Of a stretch of 64,000 nucleotides of DNA, positions 25,127 through 35,124 are shown piece by piece. Source of the DNA: Caryophanales bacterium UBA4855 (GTDB lineage Bacteria; Bacillota_I; Bacilli_A; RFN20; CAG-826); contig DHEH01000002.1 in NCBI GenBank assembly GCA_002399785.1, positions 1-64,000 on the forward strand, given 5' to 3'. The notes beneath the pieces were generated by a model. The model saw nothing but the letters and a program-made list of their open reading frames with translations, was not told the origin of the DNA and searched no databases. Position 1 is the stretch's first letter. Every line of letters starts with the position of its first letter. The translations under genes and the position numbers were made by a program.

Positions 25127-28100
25127 TTAAATAAGTGTTATTGATTTAATATAACAACGTTTATCACCTGTCCCGTTTTTAATCTCAAATGTACCAGTTG
25201 GTTCTAAAAGTTCAAATGTATAATCTTCAAAAGTAGATGATAAAGATTGAGATGCAGAATCATTAACAATTATTGACGACGCCTTGTTATAATTTGCTGC
25301 ATTAATGACAATTTTGGAAAACTTTTTTGTTGCGAATTCAAAAGTAATGTTAAAAGCAGCCGAAGAACTACCTAATTTAAATCCATATCCATTTTTCCCT
25401 TGATATACTTTTGTAACTGTCGAGAATGAAAAATCATCTTTTGTCATATTATCAGAAATAGTTAAATTATCTTCAATATTAGCAGTGGAAAGAGTAGAAG
25501 TTAAATCACCACCATCATTACTGATGAAAGTAATAACAGAACTCTCAACAGCAGCAGCACTAATTACAACATGAACAATTATTGAATTATAACCATCTTT
25601 ACTAACTGTTACGTCAGTTTCACCAGCTGCAATAGCATGAATCTTATTATCAACAATAGTACAAACTGCTTCATCAGTAGATGTTAAGGTATAACCAGTA
25701 ACAGCAGCCCCATCTCTACTAATAGCTAATTCTTGATCAGCATCACCAACTGTAAGAGCGACACTTATTGGATCTGAAACCATATCAAGTAAAGAAGCAT
25801 CAGTAACACTTAATGTAAATTCAGCAGTTGTATATCCTTCTTTAGTTGCAGTAATTGTTGCGCTTCCAGCAAGTAAACCAGAAACTAAACCAGCATTATT
25901 AATAGAAGCAATCGTTGAACTTTCTGTACTAACTGCCCATGTAATTCCATCGACTGCATTTCCTCTTCCGTCTTTAACACTTAATTGAAGAGTTTCGCCT
26001 TTATTAATTGAAGTAGCATCACTAGCTCCACTAATCACTAAAGCACTTAATAAAGGATCGGTAACAGTAATTGAGATTTCAGCACTTGTTAAGTCTCCAT
26101 ATTTAGAAACAACCTTAATAGTTCCAGTAGATGTAGCACTTAATGTTGAGCCAGTAATTGTTGCTCCAGTAGTTCCAGCATCAGTAATTTCATAAGTAAC
26201 AGCATCTTTATTGAATGTGCTATTCCATGCACCAGTTGATGTTGTACTTAATGTAGCAGTTTCATTTAAATCAGCAGTTGCTCCAAGAGCAAGAGTTTCT
26301 TTATCACTAACACAAGTAATTGAGGTAGGTGCAATATTTGTTTTTGTAATTGTAGTTGTTGGCATTAATAATAATTGAGGTTTACTATCATAATCAGTTC
26401 CGATGACACACTTAATCTTAACAAAATCACAAACTTTTAAACCTTCGTATTGTTCTTTACTAATATTTTTTGCACGATACAAATTTACACTAACGCCGTC
26501 AATATCTAGACCGGTTGTACCACCCTTTGTCTCAACACTATCATCTAAATTTGTAATTTTTGCATTAACATAAACACCATTACCAGCATTAGCACTAGTT
26601 AAGTATTCGTCACAAGAAGCTTTGCTATCAATCGTATCATAATTATAATCAGGGGATTCTACCGACTCTTTAATATATGAACTTGCAACTTTGGTAATTT
26701 GAGCAGTGCCATTATAATCATTCTTTTCGCCATAGATATCGTAATGGCCACTCACTTCCATTCCGTGATTTTCATAATAAATCATTATTCCAGAACCGCC
26801 GACTTGTATATATGCTGTTTTATAATCTTTCACAAATGTGCAAACACCAACGACTCTTACCATTGTTCCGTTTGTAGCGGTTTTAGCGGCAGCAATTGTA
26901 CTTATTTCTATTTCAGTAAATGTTGCGCCAAATACGTAAGAATGTTTGTCTTCTGTAGTATATGTATAAGCAGTACCGGTAGCAGCGATTTCGGTTTCTT
27001 CACCACCATCAATTTTTACCCAAACTTTTGTTAATAAATAACTTTGATCAGGTGTAGCAGTTATAATAACTTCGCCAGTTGGAATGTCGCTTCCAGCGAC
27101 AGGAGAAATCGTAACCGTTCCGTTTACAACATCAGTTGAAACAGATGTTGTACATTTTTCAATGTGAGTTGCTGTAATTGTAATAACATTAGATTTAAGC
27201 TCGCCAATATGTCCATAAACTTTAATTGTTCCAGCTTTAGTAACGGTTAAAACTTTGTCAGTAATTGTTCCGGTTCCGGTGCTATTAGCAGCATCAATAA
27301 CATATTCAAAACCAGCAGTATCTCCATCAGTTGGAGTGAAAGTCTCACTAAATGTAACAGTTTCGGTATCTTCAATTTCAGTTTTAGTGGCCTCAATTGT
27401 TATTGTTGTAACACTAGGAAGAACAGCAGTAATTGAAACAGCTTCAGAAACAATTGTTCCAACAGTTCCAATAACATTAATTGTTCCAACTCCAGTTATA
27501 GTTAAAACATTACCTTCAATTGTTCCGGTTCCAGTACTTCCTTCTTTGATAGAATATATAATTCCACTAATATCAGCAAGTTCAGGAGTAGCAGTTGGAG
27601 TAAAGGTTACTTCTTCATGTAAAACAGCACTTGCTTTATCAGCAGTAATCTTTAAAGCAGTTAATGCAGGAAGAGTTCCTGTAATTTTAACTTCATTAGA
27701 TATAACATCACCAAGTTGAGCGACAACATAAATGTCTCCAACTCCAGTAACAGTCACCGAGTTTCCTTTGATAGTTCCGGTACCTGCACTCTTTTCTAAT
27801 ATCTTTATTTCATAACCTTCAGTATCGCCATTCTCTGGAGTAAATTTAGTTAAGAAATTAAATTTGGTTCCGATAACACCAGTTGTTTCTTCGCCAACTA
27901 AAGATAATTCAATAGCAGTAACGGAAGGCTTTTTAGCAGTGAATTCAATAATATTTGATTTAATATCATCAACATTAGCTTGAACTTTAATGGTTCCAGC
28001 TTTTGTAATAGTTAATTTATTTTTATTTGTTTCATCAAATGTTCCTTCTCCAGTACTACCTTCTACAACTGAATAAGTTAATCCGTCAAGAGAAGCAATT

Positions 28101-29596
28101 GCAGGAATTGCAACACTATTAAAGGTAACAACATCGCCAACTCGAGGATCACTACTTACATCGCTTGATAAAGTAATACTAGTTAAATCTGGGAGAGCGA
28201 CTTTTATTGTTATAACATTAGATTCAATACTACCAACTTTAGCACTAACCAAAATATCACCAACTCCAGTAACAGTTAATTTATTATCTTTAATTATTCC
28301 GTCTCCGGTACTTTCTTCTTTAATAGAATAAGTGATACCAGTTAATGAAGCATTTTCAGGAGTTGCAACACTAGTAAAGGTAACAACGTCATCGATGACA
28401 ACATTTTTCTTATCAGCATCAATTGCAATTTCAGTTAATGCAGGTAAAGAAGCAGTAATTGTAATTTCATTTGATGTAATATTTTTTACTTTAGCAACAA
28501 CTTTGATTGTTCCAGGTTTAGTAGCAGTTAAAACATCTTTTTCGATTGTTCCGCTACCAGTTCCGCCATCAACCATTTCGTATTTTAAACCAACAATGCT
28601 AGCAATTTCAGGAGTTGGAATAGCAGTTAATTTAGCCTTTTCACCAATAATAAGTGAAGTTTTATCGCTACTTAATTTTAAAGATTTTAAATTTGGTAAA
28701 GAAGCCACAATTGTTACTTTATCTGAAACGATTTTACCAACGCTAGCACTAATAACAATTGTGCCTTTTTCGATAAGGGTTAATTTATTGCCTTTAATTG
28801 TTCCGTTTCCAGTTGAACTACTTTCGATTGTATATTTTAAACCTTCAATGCTAGCAATTTCAGGAGTTGGAGTAGCAGTTAAGGTAATGACGTCACCAAT
28901 GAATCCACCATTACTAGAACTTGTTAATTTAATTGATTTTAAATTTGGTAAAGAAGCAGTGATCGTAACTTTATTTGAAACAACTGTTCCAACGTTAGCG
29001 CTGACAATAATTGATCCTTTTTTGGTGATAGTTAATTTATTATCTTTTAAAGTTCCTTCACCTGTTGAATTCTTTTCAATTTTATAGGTTAAACCAGCAA
29101 TTAGAGCATTACTAGGAGTTTGAGTAACACTAAATGTAATAACGTCACCTATAATGCCTGATGTTGCTGAACTTGTTAAAGCTAAAGCAGTAAGAGCAGG
29201 AGCTTCAACAACGATATTAATTTCAATACTGATTCCGCCACCTTTTACAGTAACTTTGGTTGTTCCGGCTTTTAAAGCAGTCAATTTTAAACCATTAACA
29301 CTGATAATTGTTGCGTCATCAATGGTAATTTTGATTTTTCCGGCCTTAACTAACGCACTTATATCAAGAGCACCACCAAGATTGTCGATACCACTTAAAT
29401 CAACAGTTCTTTCATCTCCAATAATCCACTTAACTTCAAGTGCAGTCTTATTATCGACTGATAGACTTGTAAAATCTTCTTCGGTTGGAACTTGTTCTGA
29501 AACAATTTCACATCCAGCTAAACTACTTACGGCTAAAGCGCTAAATAGTAAGACACTACTTGCCATCACGACTCTTTTAAATTTCCCTTTTGACAT
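25127..29596 (-). CDS. Giant surface lipoprotein with eight Ig-like repeats
   Basis: The 1489-residue protein has a lipoprotein signal, MSKGKFKRVVMASS then LAGC (Cys ~29). After a short N-domain come eight tandem ~84-residue Ig-like (Big) repeats (about 133-805), an InlB-B-like unit ending HSYVFGATF, an OB-fold-like domain (about 890-1015, VRVVGVCTFVKDYKTAYIQV), three Big_2 units, and a C-terminal beta-sandwich ending DKRCYIKSITLI. OB-fold plus Big layouts are common in secreted nucleases, but I see no nuclease motif here. The OB domain may bind nucleic acid or sugar. It is paralogous to the lipoprotein at 35676-38501, sharing signal peptide, InlB, OB and C-terminal modules. A terminator-like hairpin sits in its leader. 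Confidence 0.85.
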   Translation of the reverse strand: MSKGKFKRVVMASSVLLFSALAVSSLAGCEIVSEQVPTEEDFTSLSVDNKTALEVKWIIGDERTVDLSGIDNLGGALDISALVKAGKIKITIDDATIISVNGLKLTALKAGTTKVTVKGGGISIEINIVVEAPALTALALTSSATSGIIGDVITFSVTQTPSNALIAGLTYKIEKNSTGEGTLKDNKLTITKKGSIIVSANVGTVVSNKVTITASLPNLKSIKLTSSSNGGFIGDVITLTATPTPEIASIEGLKYTIESSSTGNGTIKGNKLTLIEKGTIVISASVGKIVSDKVTIVASLPNLKSLKLSSDKTSLIIGEKAKLTAIPTPEIASIVGLKYEMVDGGTGSGTIEKDVLTATKPGTIKVVAKVKNITSNEITITASLPALTEIAIDADKKNVVIDDVVTFTSVATPENASLTGITYSIKEESTGDGIIKDNKLTVTGVGDILVSAKVGSIESNVITIKVALPDLTSITLSSDVSSDPRVGDVVTFNSVAIPAIASLDGLTYSVVEGSTGEGTFDETNKNKLTITKAGTIKVQANVDDIKSNIIEFTAKKPSVTAIELSLVGEETTGVIGTKFNFLTKFTPENGDTEGYEIKILEKSAGTGTIKGNSVTVTGVGDIYVVAQLGDVISNEVKITGTLPALTALKITADKASAVLHEEVTFTPTATPELADISGIIYSIKEGSTGTGTIEGNVLTITGVGTINVIGTVGTIVSEAVSITAVLPSVTTITIEATKTEIEDTETVTFSETFTPTDGDTAGFEYVIDAANSTGTGTITDKVLTVTKAGTIKVYGHIGELKSNVITITATHIEKCTTSVSTDVVNGTVTISPVAGSDIPTGEVIITATPDQSYLLTKVWVKIDGGEETEIAATGTAYTYTTEDKHSYVFGATFTEIEISTIAAAKTATNGTMVRVVGVCTFVKDYKTAYIQVGGSGIMIYYENHGMEVSGHYDIYGEKNDYNGTAQITKVASSYIKESVESPDYNYDTIDSKASCDEYLTSANAGNGVYVNAKITNLDDSVETKGGTTGLDIDGVSVNLYRAKNISKEQYEGLKVCDFVKIKCVIGTDYDSKPQLLLMPTTTITKTNIAPTSITCVSDKETLALGATADLNETATLSTTSTGAWNSTFNKDAVTYEITDAGTTGATITGSTLSATSTGTIKVVSKYGDLTSAEISITVTDPLLSALVISGASDATSINKGETLQLSVKDGRGNAVDGITWAVSTESSTIASINNAGLVSGLLAGSATITATKEGYTTAEFTLSVTDASLLDMVSDPISVALTVGDADQELAISRDGAAVTGYTLTSTDEAVCTIVDNKIHAIAAGETDVTVSKDGYNSIIVHVVISAAAVESSVITFISNDGGDLTSTLSTANIEDNLTISDNMTKDDFSFSTVTKVYQGKNGYGFKLGSSSAAFNITFEFATKKFSKIVINAANYNKASSIIVNDSASQSLSSTFEDYTFELLEPTGTFEIKNGTGDKRCYIKSITLI
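27170..29200 (-). repeat. Eight tandem ~252-bp Ig-domain repeats
   Basis: Each unit runs from LPxLTxIxL to VxSNxVTITAS, with a shared ATPExAxxxGLxYxIxxxSTGxGTIKxNxLTxTxxGTIxVxAxVG core. Units differ at many residues, so they are old duplications. The antisense strand is open over long stretches because of codon bias, giving false frames. Confidence 0.85.
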
Positions 29597-29616
29597 ATTT
29601 ATTCTTCCATTTTTAT

Positions 29617-29649
29617 ATGTAAAAAGGCACCTAGAAAAACGTGCCTAAA
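29617..29649 (-). promoter_or_regulatory. Terminator-like hairpin in the lipoprotein leader
   Basis: On the minus strand AGGCAC, a 10-nt loop and GTGCCT are followed by TTTTT and then, 20 nt on, by the SD and ATG at 29596. Upstream is a small ATGC-GAAA-GCAT hairpin. This is the layout of a transcription attenuator, though it could also be the end of an unseen short RNA. Confidence 0.5.
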
Positions 29650-29827
29650 TATAAATTAAAAATATATGCTTTCGCATGAAAATCGTTTTATCGAAATAGA
29701 ATTAGAATTTTTCATCACTAAAATTATATCAAACTAAAATATGACTTTTAAGCCCATAAAATCATTTTGCGTTAAGTTAACATTAATTTATTTAAAATTT
29801 AGGATAAAAATCTTAAAAAAATTACAT

Positions 29828-30226
29828 TTATAGAGTATCTAGCAAATCTAAAATATCATCTTCACCGACTTTAATATCGATCACTTTACCATCTTTAATT
29901 TTATATAAAGAAGGAACAAAATAATAATTCACTTCACTGACTTTATCTTTACCAATCGATTCTTTTATATATCTATTAATAAATTCATCTCGTGATTCAT
30001 CATCTCTTCTTTGAGTATTAAAAAATAAATCAGCATCATTCTCGCCATCCATACAAATAAATTTAATATTTAATTCTGTTCTGTCACTAGCAAATTTTAA
30101 AAATCTTTCTTTAATCAAATTGCAATGAGGGCAATAAGTAAAATACAAATAAACAAAATATTCATCTTCTTCTTGTAAAAAGAAGTCTTTAACATCAATA
30201 TGCTCCAAATTTTCATAATCTATCAT
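29828..30226 (-). CDS. Thioredoxin-like protein with CPHC motif
   Basis: The 132-residue protein has a thioredoxin fold: a strand YFVYLYFTY followed by the redox motif CPHC (C32, C35), a helix NLIKERFLKFA, a second strand NIKFICMDGE, and a late VPSLYKIKDGKVID segment with the expected Pro before the last strands. It has no signal peptide, so it should be cytoplasmic. CPHC is a DsbA-like active site rather than the CGPC of thioredoxin. An AAGGAG site precedes the ATG. It lies 58 nt after the membrane protein gene at 30285 on the same strand, possibly in one transcript. Its partner is unknown. Confidence 0.8.
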   Translation of the reverse strand: MIDYENLEHIDVKDFFLQEEDEYFVYLYFTYCPHCNLIKERFLKFASDRTELNIKFICMDGENDADLFFNTQRRDDESRDEFINRYIKESIGKDKVSEVNYYFVPSLYKIKDGKVIDIKVGEDDILDLLDTL

Positions 30227-30284
30227 AAAAATAATCTCCTTGTTATTAATATAATAGAAGATAAAAAAGAGACAAGATTAATGC

Positions 30285-30974
30285 TTATAAATTAGCTTTA
30301 TTTTTATTTTCTTTTCTTTTATTAATATATATTGGTAAATACAACAAATAAGAAATTCCATAATCTCCACCAATAATTACGATAATCCATATGATTGACA
30401 TGTAAATTGGTTGAGAATTAACTTCTAAAAAAGGATAAGGAGCTTTAACTATATTAGAAACCACCAAACTAATAATAATGACTGCATATACAAATGTTGG
30501 GATTAAAGGATAAAACGATTCTTTAAATTTTGTTTTTAAGTCGCACTCAAATAAAACATAAGAAATTATCGATAGCAAATGGCACAATAGATGATGATAT
30601 AACATCGAACCATGCGTTAAAAACATCCAATATGCTCCTGCTTGCTGTGATTCATAAATCGGCCCTAAAACCGTTATAACTACGATAAAAGTCAATGCTA
30701 AACATGTAGTCGAAACATATTTAAGGACAGATAACCAATGTGGTATCTCCTTCTTTTTAAATACAAACACCTGAATTAACATAGTAATAATAAATATTAA
30801 TGAAGTGGCCCGGGCTAAAAGATTACTATCTTGGGTATAATATGTAAAATATCCAGATGCATCAAAATTTACAGTTTGAACAAGGGCCACAATTTCAAAA
30901 ATAATAATTAGTAAATTTATCAACAAAGCAAACAACATCTTATTTTTGAAATGAAAAAACTTTGTATTTAACAT
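30285..30974 (-). CDS. Pr6Pr/FAR-17a-like membrane protein
   Basis: The 229-residue protein has six hydrophobic segments. The pattern FTYYTQDSNLLARATSLIF in the first third, a TTCLALTFIVVITVLGP segment, and the MLYHHLLCHLLSIISYVLFE segment with its His pair resemble the Pr6Pr/FAR-17a/AIG1 group, a six-helix family that includes fatty-acid ester hydrolases in animals. The bacterial function is not known. The match is from memory of the pattern, so the family name is tentative. An SD GAGGTAG precedes the ATG. It is upstream of the thioredoxin-like gene on the same strand. Confidence 0.6.
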   Translation of the reverse strand: MLNTKFFHFKNKMLFALLINLLIIIFEIVALVQTVNFDASGYFTYYTQDSNLLARATSLIFIITMLIQVFVFKKKEIPHWLSVLKYVSTTCLALTFIVVITVLGPIYESQQAGAYWMFLTHGSMLYHHLLCHLLSIISYVLFECDLKTKFKESFYPLIPTFVYAVIIISLVVSNIVKAPYPFLEVNSQPIYMSIIWIIVIIGGDYGISYLLYLPIYINKRKENKNKANL

Positions 30975-31105
30975 ATTTCTACCTCAACTTCATTATTATA
31001 AAACAATGAAATTATTAAAAATTAAAAAATTAACAATTTTATCTGGATTTTTATTTGTCATTTTCGATAAATAATTAGAATTTATAAATCTATTTCTATT
31101 TATTC

Positions 31106-32431
31106 TTATTTAATATAATCTGTATTTTCTAAAAAACGCTTTAACATAAAAGAAACAAAATATGGAAAAGTTAAATTATTTCCGTCAAAACCAATATTAT
31201 TTTTGGAAAATTTGATTCCGTATTTAATCGTTTTATTCTCAATTAAAGATCTTAAGGATTTAGTTCTGCCTTTTTCTTTTTTTACTTTAATCGGTACAAT
31301 AAGATCTTTATCTTCGATTACAAAATCTAATTCAACTGTACTATCTGAACTTCGATAAAAATATACCTCTATGCCTTGTTTAACTAAAGACTCACAAATA
31401 ACATCTTCATAAACAGCTCCATTATAAATATTGAAGTTTTTATTTGATAAAAAATTGTATTTTGCACCTTCGTCTAAAGTTGCAACGAGTAATGATATAT
31501 CAAAATAATAAATTCTATAATTTGAATAATCTTCATAACCAACCAAAGGCTTATTTAACGAACTTAAATTATATGCAATATTAATAATACCAGCTTCTTT
31601 AAGCCATTCTTGGCATCCTTCATAATATCTTGACCTAGCACCATGAAATAACTTAGTAATTTGAAATTTATGATTGTCTTTTGATAATTGACTTGTTATG
31701 TGTTTATAAATGTTCTTAACTCTAGCAACATCAAGTCCATCAACATATTTATTGATGTCATCTTCATAATCAATAGGGAGTTGTTTTTGCATTTGAAATA
31801 CATTTGAAAAATGCTTATCTTTTATAAATCGATTAACAATAGCTGGCATTCCACCACAATATATATAATCTTCAAACAGATTATTAAAAGTATCCATGAT
31901 AAGTTTGGAAAAAGGTCGTAAAGTTATCATATTTTCAAATAATTCTTGAATTTGTTTTTCATTGTATCCAATTGCCCACAAAAACTCTTCAAAATCTAAA
32001 GAATTCATAACATAGTCTTCTTTATACCCGACTGATACACCGCTTATTTTATTATAGTTAACACCAAGTAATGAACCGCTACATATACCATCAAATCTTC
32101 CGTCTAATTTAAAGAATTTAAGGGAAGTTGTAGCATCTGGATAAGCTTGAATCTCATCAAAAAGAATTAAAGTATTATTATCGATAAACTTACTATTTGG
32201 TTTCTTTAAAGATATGGCTTTAATTATTGAGTTTACATGAAACCCATTTGAAAAAATATCTTTAAAAGATGGCTCTTAAATAAAATTAATTTCAATAAAA
32301 CTTTTGTAAGTTTTACCAAAATTTTCGATTGAAGTTGTTTTTCCAATTTGTCGAGCACCTTTAATAATCAAAGGTGAATGTGTTCTTTTTTTCCAAGAAA
32401 CTAAAAATTTGTCAATTTTTCTTAATAACAT
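31106..32431 (-). pseudogene. AAA ATPase with DUF4143, one in-frame TAA
   Basis: The ATG at 32431, with AGAGGG upstream, begins MLLRKIDKFLVSWKKR and has Walker A GARQIGKTT. The frame stops at a TAA (32276-32278) and continues in the same frame without further stops: EPSFKDIFSNG, Walker B TLILFDEIQAYP, LDFEEFLWAIGY, GGMPAIVNRF, and the DUF4143 domain with ELDFVIED near the C-terminus, to 31106. The whole would be about 440 residues, normal for the family. These P-loop ATPases are common in anaerobes and mobile regions and are of uncertain function. A single ochre codon indicates recent loss or a sequence error. Three iterons lie directly upstream. Confidence 0.88.
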
Positions 32432-32453
32432 TTTATGCCCTCTAAAAATACTT

Positions 32454-32537
32454 TGCACATTTTTTATATAGTTTTCAATAAAAGTTTACACATTTTTTGT
32501 ATAGTTATTGCTTAATAAATACACATTTTTTGTATAT
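32454..32537 (-). repeat. Three iterons at exact 33-bp spacing
   Basis: TGCACATTTTTTATATAG (32454-32471), TACACATTTTTTGTATAG (32487-32504) and TACACATTTTTTGTATAT (32520-32537) begin every 33 bp. Each has weak dyad symmetry (TACA..TGTA). They cover the promoter region of the AAA ATPase gene; the nearest unit is the most diverged and overlaps the region just before its ATG. Confidence 0.8.
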
Positions 32538-32571
32538 TTTTTGTTATCTAAAAATATATTTTCAACAAATA

Positions 32572-35088
32572 TTAATAAAAATCTTTCTTTGAAACAGGAA
32601 TATAAGGTGTTGGGTTATAGTCAGTTTTGCTAGAAATAGAACCACCTCCAGTAATATTTCCAAATATTGAGCCCCATCCACCATAATAATTAAGATATTC
32701 TTGAAAATCGTTATAATGATTAAATGTATAGAATAAATATCTACTATTAATATCTGTTATATCATTATCACTAGAATCATAACGAGTATAGACAATACGT
32801 GATGCTCCCCTAGTAATTTTACTGCCAGTATTATACAAAGCGGAAGTATAGCTTGGATCGCAATCATTTCCGGTAGTTCCAATATCTAATTCGTAATATT
32901 TATACTTGCCATTATTTATTCCATAACAATTCGGCATTTCTGGTTCATAAGGATAATTTGTTGTATCTCCACTATAATAATTATGATTCAATCGAAGGTA
33001 TTTGCCCCAAACAGAACTGGTCGGTTTAGTTGATTTAGATGTTGTGTAATTAATTGGGACATCATTAAAAGCCCAAACATAAGCAGCAACTTCTTCTAAG
33101 GTAATATAAGCTCCACCTTTATAAATTGTCGTTACAATATCGCCATTATAATCACATACATAAAAACTATTTTTATCTTCGCTATAACCATTTTTAGTAT
33201 TTTTATAAAATGCATTCGAATTATTAGGATCTTTTGGTTGAGAACTTGCTAAAATAGGAGCCTGATCAGGAACTATTATAGAACCGCTCATGAAATTATG
33301 TTGCCCTCTATAATAAGAATCCATATATGATTTAGCTGGAGTATAATTACTATAAAATTCATTGGCAGTTGTAGTTAGATATGGATCACCTGAAGCTTCA
33401 ACTACGCTAATAGTAAGCTCATTACTACTAATAGAACCAATTGAAGCAACAACTTTAGTTGTGCCAATTTTTAGAGGTGTAATGACATTATTTTTTATTG
33501 ATATAATGTCACTTTGACCGGTAATCTTATAAATTAAACCACTATCATCTGCATCGCTTGGATTTAATGTGGCTGTTAAAATTGATTCTTCATTTATAGC
33601 AATTGAAGTTAAAGAAGCTGTTAAAGTTATGCTTTTTAAATTTGGTTTAACAACGTCGTATTTACTAACAAATAAAGTAATTGTATTTAATTTTGAATAA
33701 CAAAGATAACCATCAATATTTATATATGTATTTTCAGGTAAAAACTCGCTACTTTTTAAATCACAAACTATATTTGTAAATCCGTTAAAATCAAAATATG
33801 TTCCACCACTATTTAGTCCGTAATAAACATTATTTAATTTAACATGTTGAATAGAATCTTCATTTTTAAAACTTTCCATCGCTTCTGAAGTGATTTCACT
33901 AGCTTCTCCGTCATAATCATTAACAATTGAATTATTAGCTAAATATACAATATCTATATGATTTCCCGTGTCTTTTGTTTCGCCAAAGGTAAAATATGTA
34001 GCATTTTCTTCATATGTATAATAACCTCTAAAAATATAAGTTGATCCAACAACAAACTTTGATAAATCTTGATAGACTTTTGTTTCACCATTTCTAACAT
34101 AACCAAGTTCAACTCCATCAAAAATTATCATCGATGAATAGCTAATATCAACTACTTTTGCTTTAATACTTAAAGCGTCGCCGTTTTTATAGTTTTTAAT
34201 GTCACTATATTTATTTAAATTAGGTAAGACAAAAGTTCCGCCAAATACATAAGAGTGATTAGCTTCAGTATTATATGTATATTTTTTAGTAGAATTATTA
34301 AATGTAACTTTTTCGAATTCCTGGCCGTCAACACTAACTATTAAATAATCTAAAATATAATCGTTAGTTGATGATGTACTAATAGTTAATTCATCTGGAT
34401 TTATATTGTTACCAATGCCGTTATTACCATCACTTCCTAAGACTATAATTACTCCATTAATTAAATTTGAAGCTACATTGACTGATGTTTTTGAAGTATC
34501 TAAATAAACTCCAATGGTTAAAACATAAGTATATTCTTTTCCTTCCTCATCATTATATTTAATTGTTAAAGTCGATGTACCGACTTTAACACAACTTAAA
34601 ATATTAGAATTAGATAAATCTAAAGAGATGGATTCCCCTTCTATTTGAACACTATTCAAGGAAACTATTTCGTTATCTAATGTTGCTTTTAGAGATAACG
34701 TGTTACCAACAACAGGATTACCTTCATATACAACTTTAAATTCTTTAACTATTTCTTTATCCTTTAAAATTACTTCGATATTCACGTCATTATTTGGCAT
34801 TGTAAATGTATATGTTGAAACAAGTTCTAAAGCTACGTTATCTTTAAGAACTTTTCCAATCTCTTTATTAACATTTAATACATTTATCGAAAATGAGATT
34901 TTATCTCCTTTTTTATATCCCTCACTATTAATACCAACGATTTCAAAATCATTACTTTCATTAAAGATAATATGATGTATATCGCTATTTGTATTACAAC
35001 TTATTAAACTACTTGAAACTGTAGAAAATAACATAAATGAAGATGACAAAATAAGAAATATTTTAATTTTTTTATAAGATTTTTTCAT
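32572..35088 (-). CDS. Large modular lipoprotein, unknown C-terminal domain
   Basis: From the ATG at 35088 this is 838 residues; the frame opens 38 codons earlier, but the lipoprotein signal MKKSYKKIKIFLILSSS with lipobox LISC fits this start. The mature part has an Ig-like unit, an InlB-B-like unit ending HSYVFGGTF, an OB-fold-like domain (SIKAKVVDISYSSMIIFDG), a second OB-like region, a Big_2 domain, and a ~230-residue C-terminal domain with YYRGQHNFMSG, NPNNSNAFYKN, LRLNHNYYSGD and YLNYYGGWGSIFG. I do not recognise this last domain; the His/Asn/Asp content and company of nuclease lipoproteins make an enzyme plausible. There is no SD; a good promoter ends 7 nt before the ATG. Confidence 0.78.
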   Translation of the reverse strand: MKKSYKKIKIFLILSSSFMLFSTVSSSLISCNTNSDIHHIIFNESNDFEIVGINSEGYKKGDKISFSINVLNVNKEIGKVLKDNVALELVSTYTFTMPNNDVNIEVILKDKEIVKEFKVVYEGNPVVGNTLSLKATLDNEIVSLNSVQIEGESISLDLSNSNILSCVKVGTSTLTIKYNDEEGKEYTYVLTIGVYLDTSKTSVNVASNLINGVIIVLGSDGNNGIGNNINPDELTISTSSTNDYILDYLIVSVDGQEFEKVTFNNSTKKYTYNTEANHSYVFGGTFVLPNLNKYSDIKNYKNGDALSIKAKVVDISYSSMIIFDGVELGYVRNGETKVYQDLSKFVVGSTYIFRGYYTYEENATYFTFGETKDTGNHIDIVYLANNSIVNDYDGEASEITSEAMESFKNEDSIQHVKLNNVYYGLNSGGTYFDFNGFTNIVCDLKSSEFLPENTYINIDGYLCYSKLNTITLFVSKYDVVKPNLKSITLTASLTSIAINEESILTATLNPSDADDSGLIYKITGQSDIISIKNNVITPLKIGTTKVVASIGSISSNELTISVVEASGDPYLTTTANEFYSNYTPAKSYMDSYYRGQHNFMSGSIIVPDQAPILASSQPKDPNNSNAFYKNTKNGYSEDKNSFYVCDYNGDIVTTIYKGGAYITLEEVAAYVWAFNDVPINYTTSKSTKPTSSVWGKYLRLNHNYYSGDTTNYPYEPEMPNCYGINNGKYKYYELDIGTTGNDCDPSYTSALYNTGSKITRGASRIVYTRYDSSDNDITDINSRYLFYTFNHYNDFQEYLNYYGGWGSIFGNITGGGSISSKTDYNPTPYIPVSKKDFY

Positions 35089-35095
35089 AAATAAA

Positions 35096-35124
35096 ATTAT
35101 ATAACATATAGTAAACAACGACAA
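35096..35124 (-). promoter_or_regulatory. Promoter for a leaderless lipoprotein message
   Basis: TTGTCG (35119-35124), a 17-nt spacer and a perfect TATAAT (35096-35101), followed by 7 nt (TTTATTT) and the ATG at 35088. Transcription should start at the ATG itself. No SD is present. Confidence 0.6.

Noticed and set aside
27255..29648. Long plus-strand open frames opposite the giant lipoprotein
   Set aside because: They lie exactly antisense to Val/Thr/Ala-rich Ig repeats, have no SD, and encode low-complexity Val/Thr sequence. They are shadows of codon bias.
32454..32537. CRISPR array
   Set aside because: Only three short repeats with 15-bp AT-rich gaps, no cas genes, and promoter position. 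Iterons fit better.
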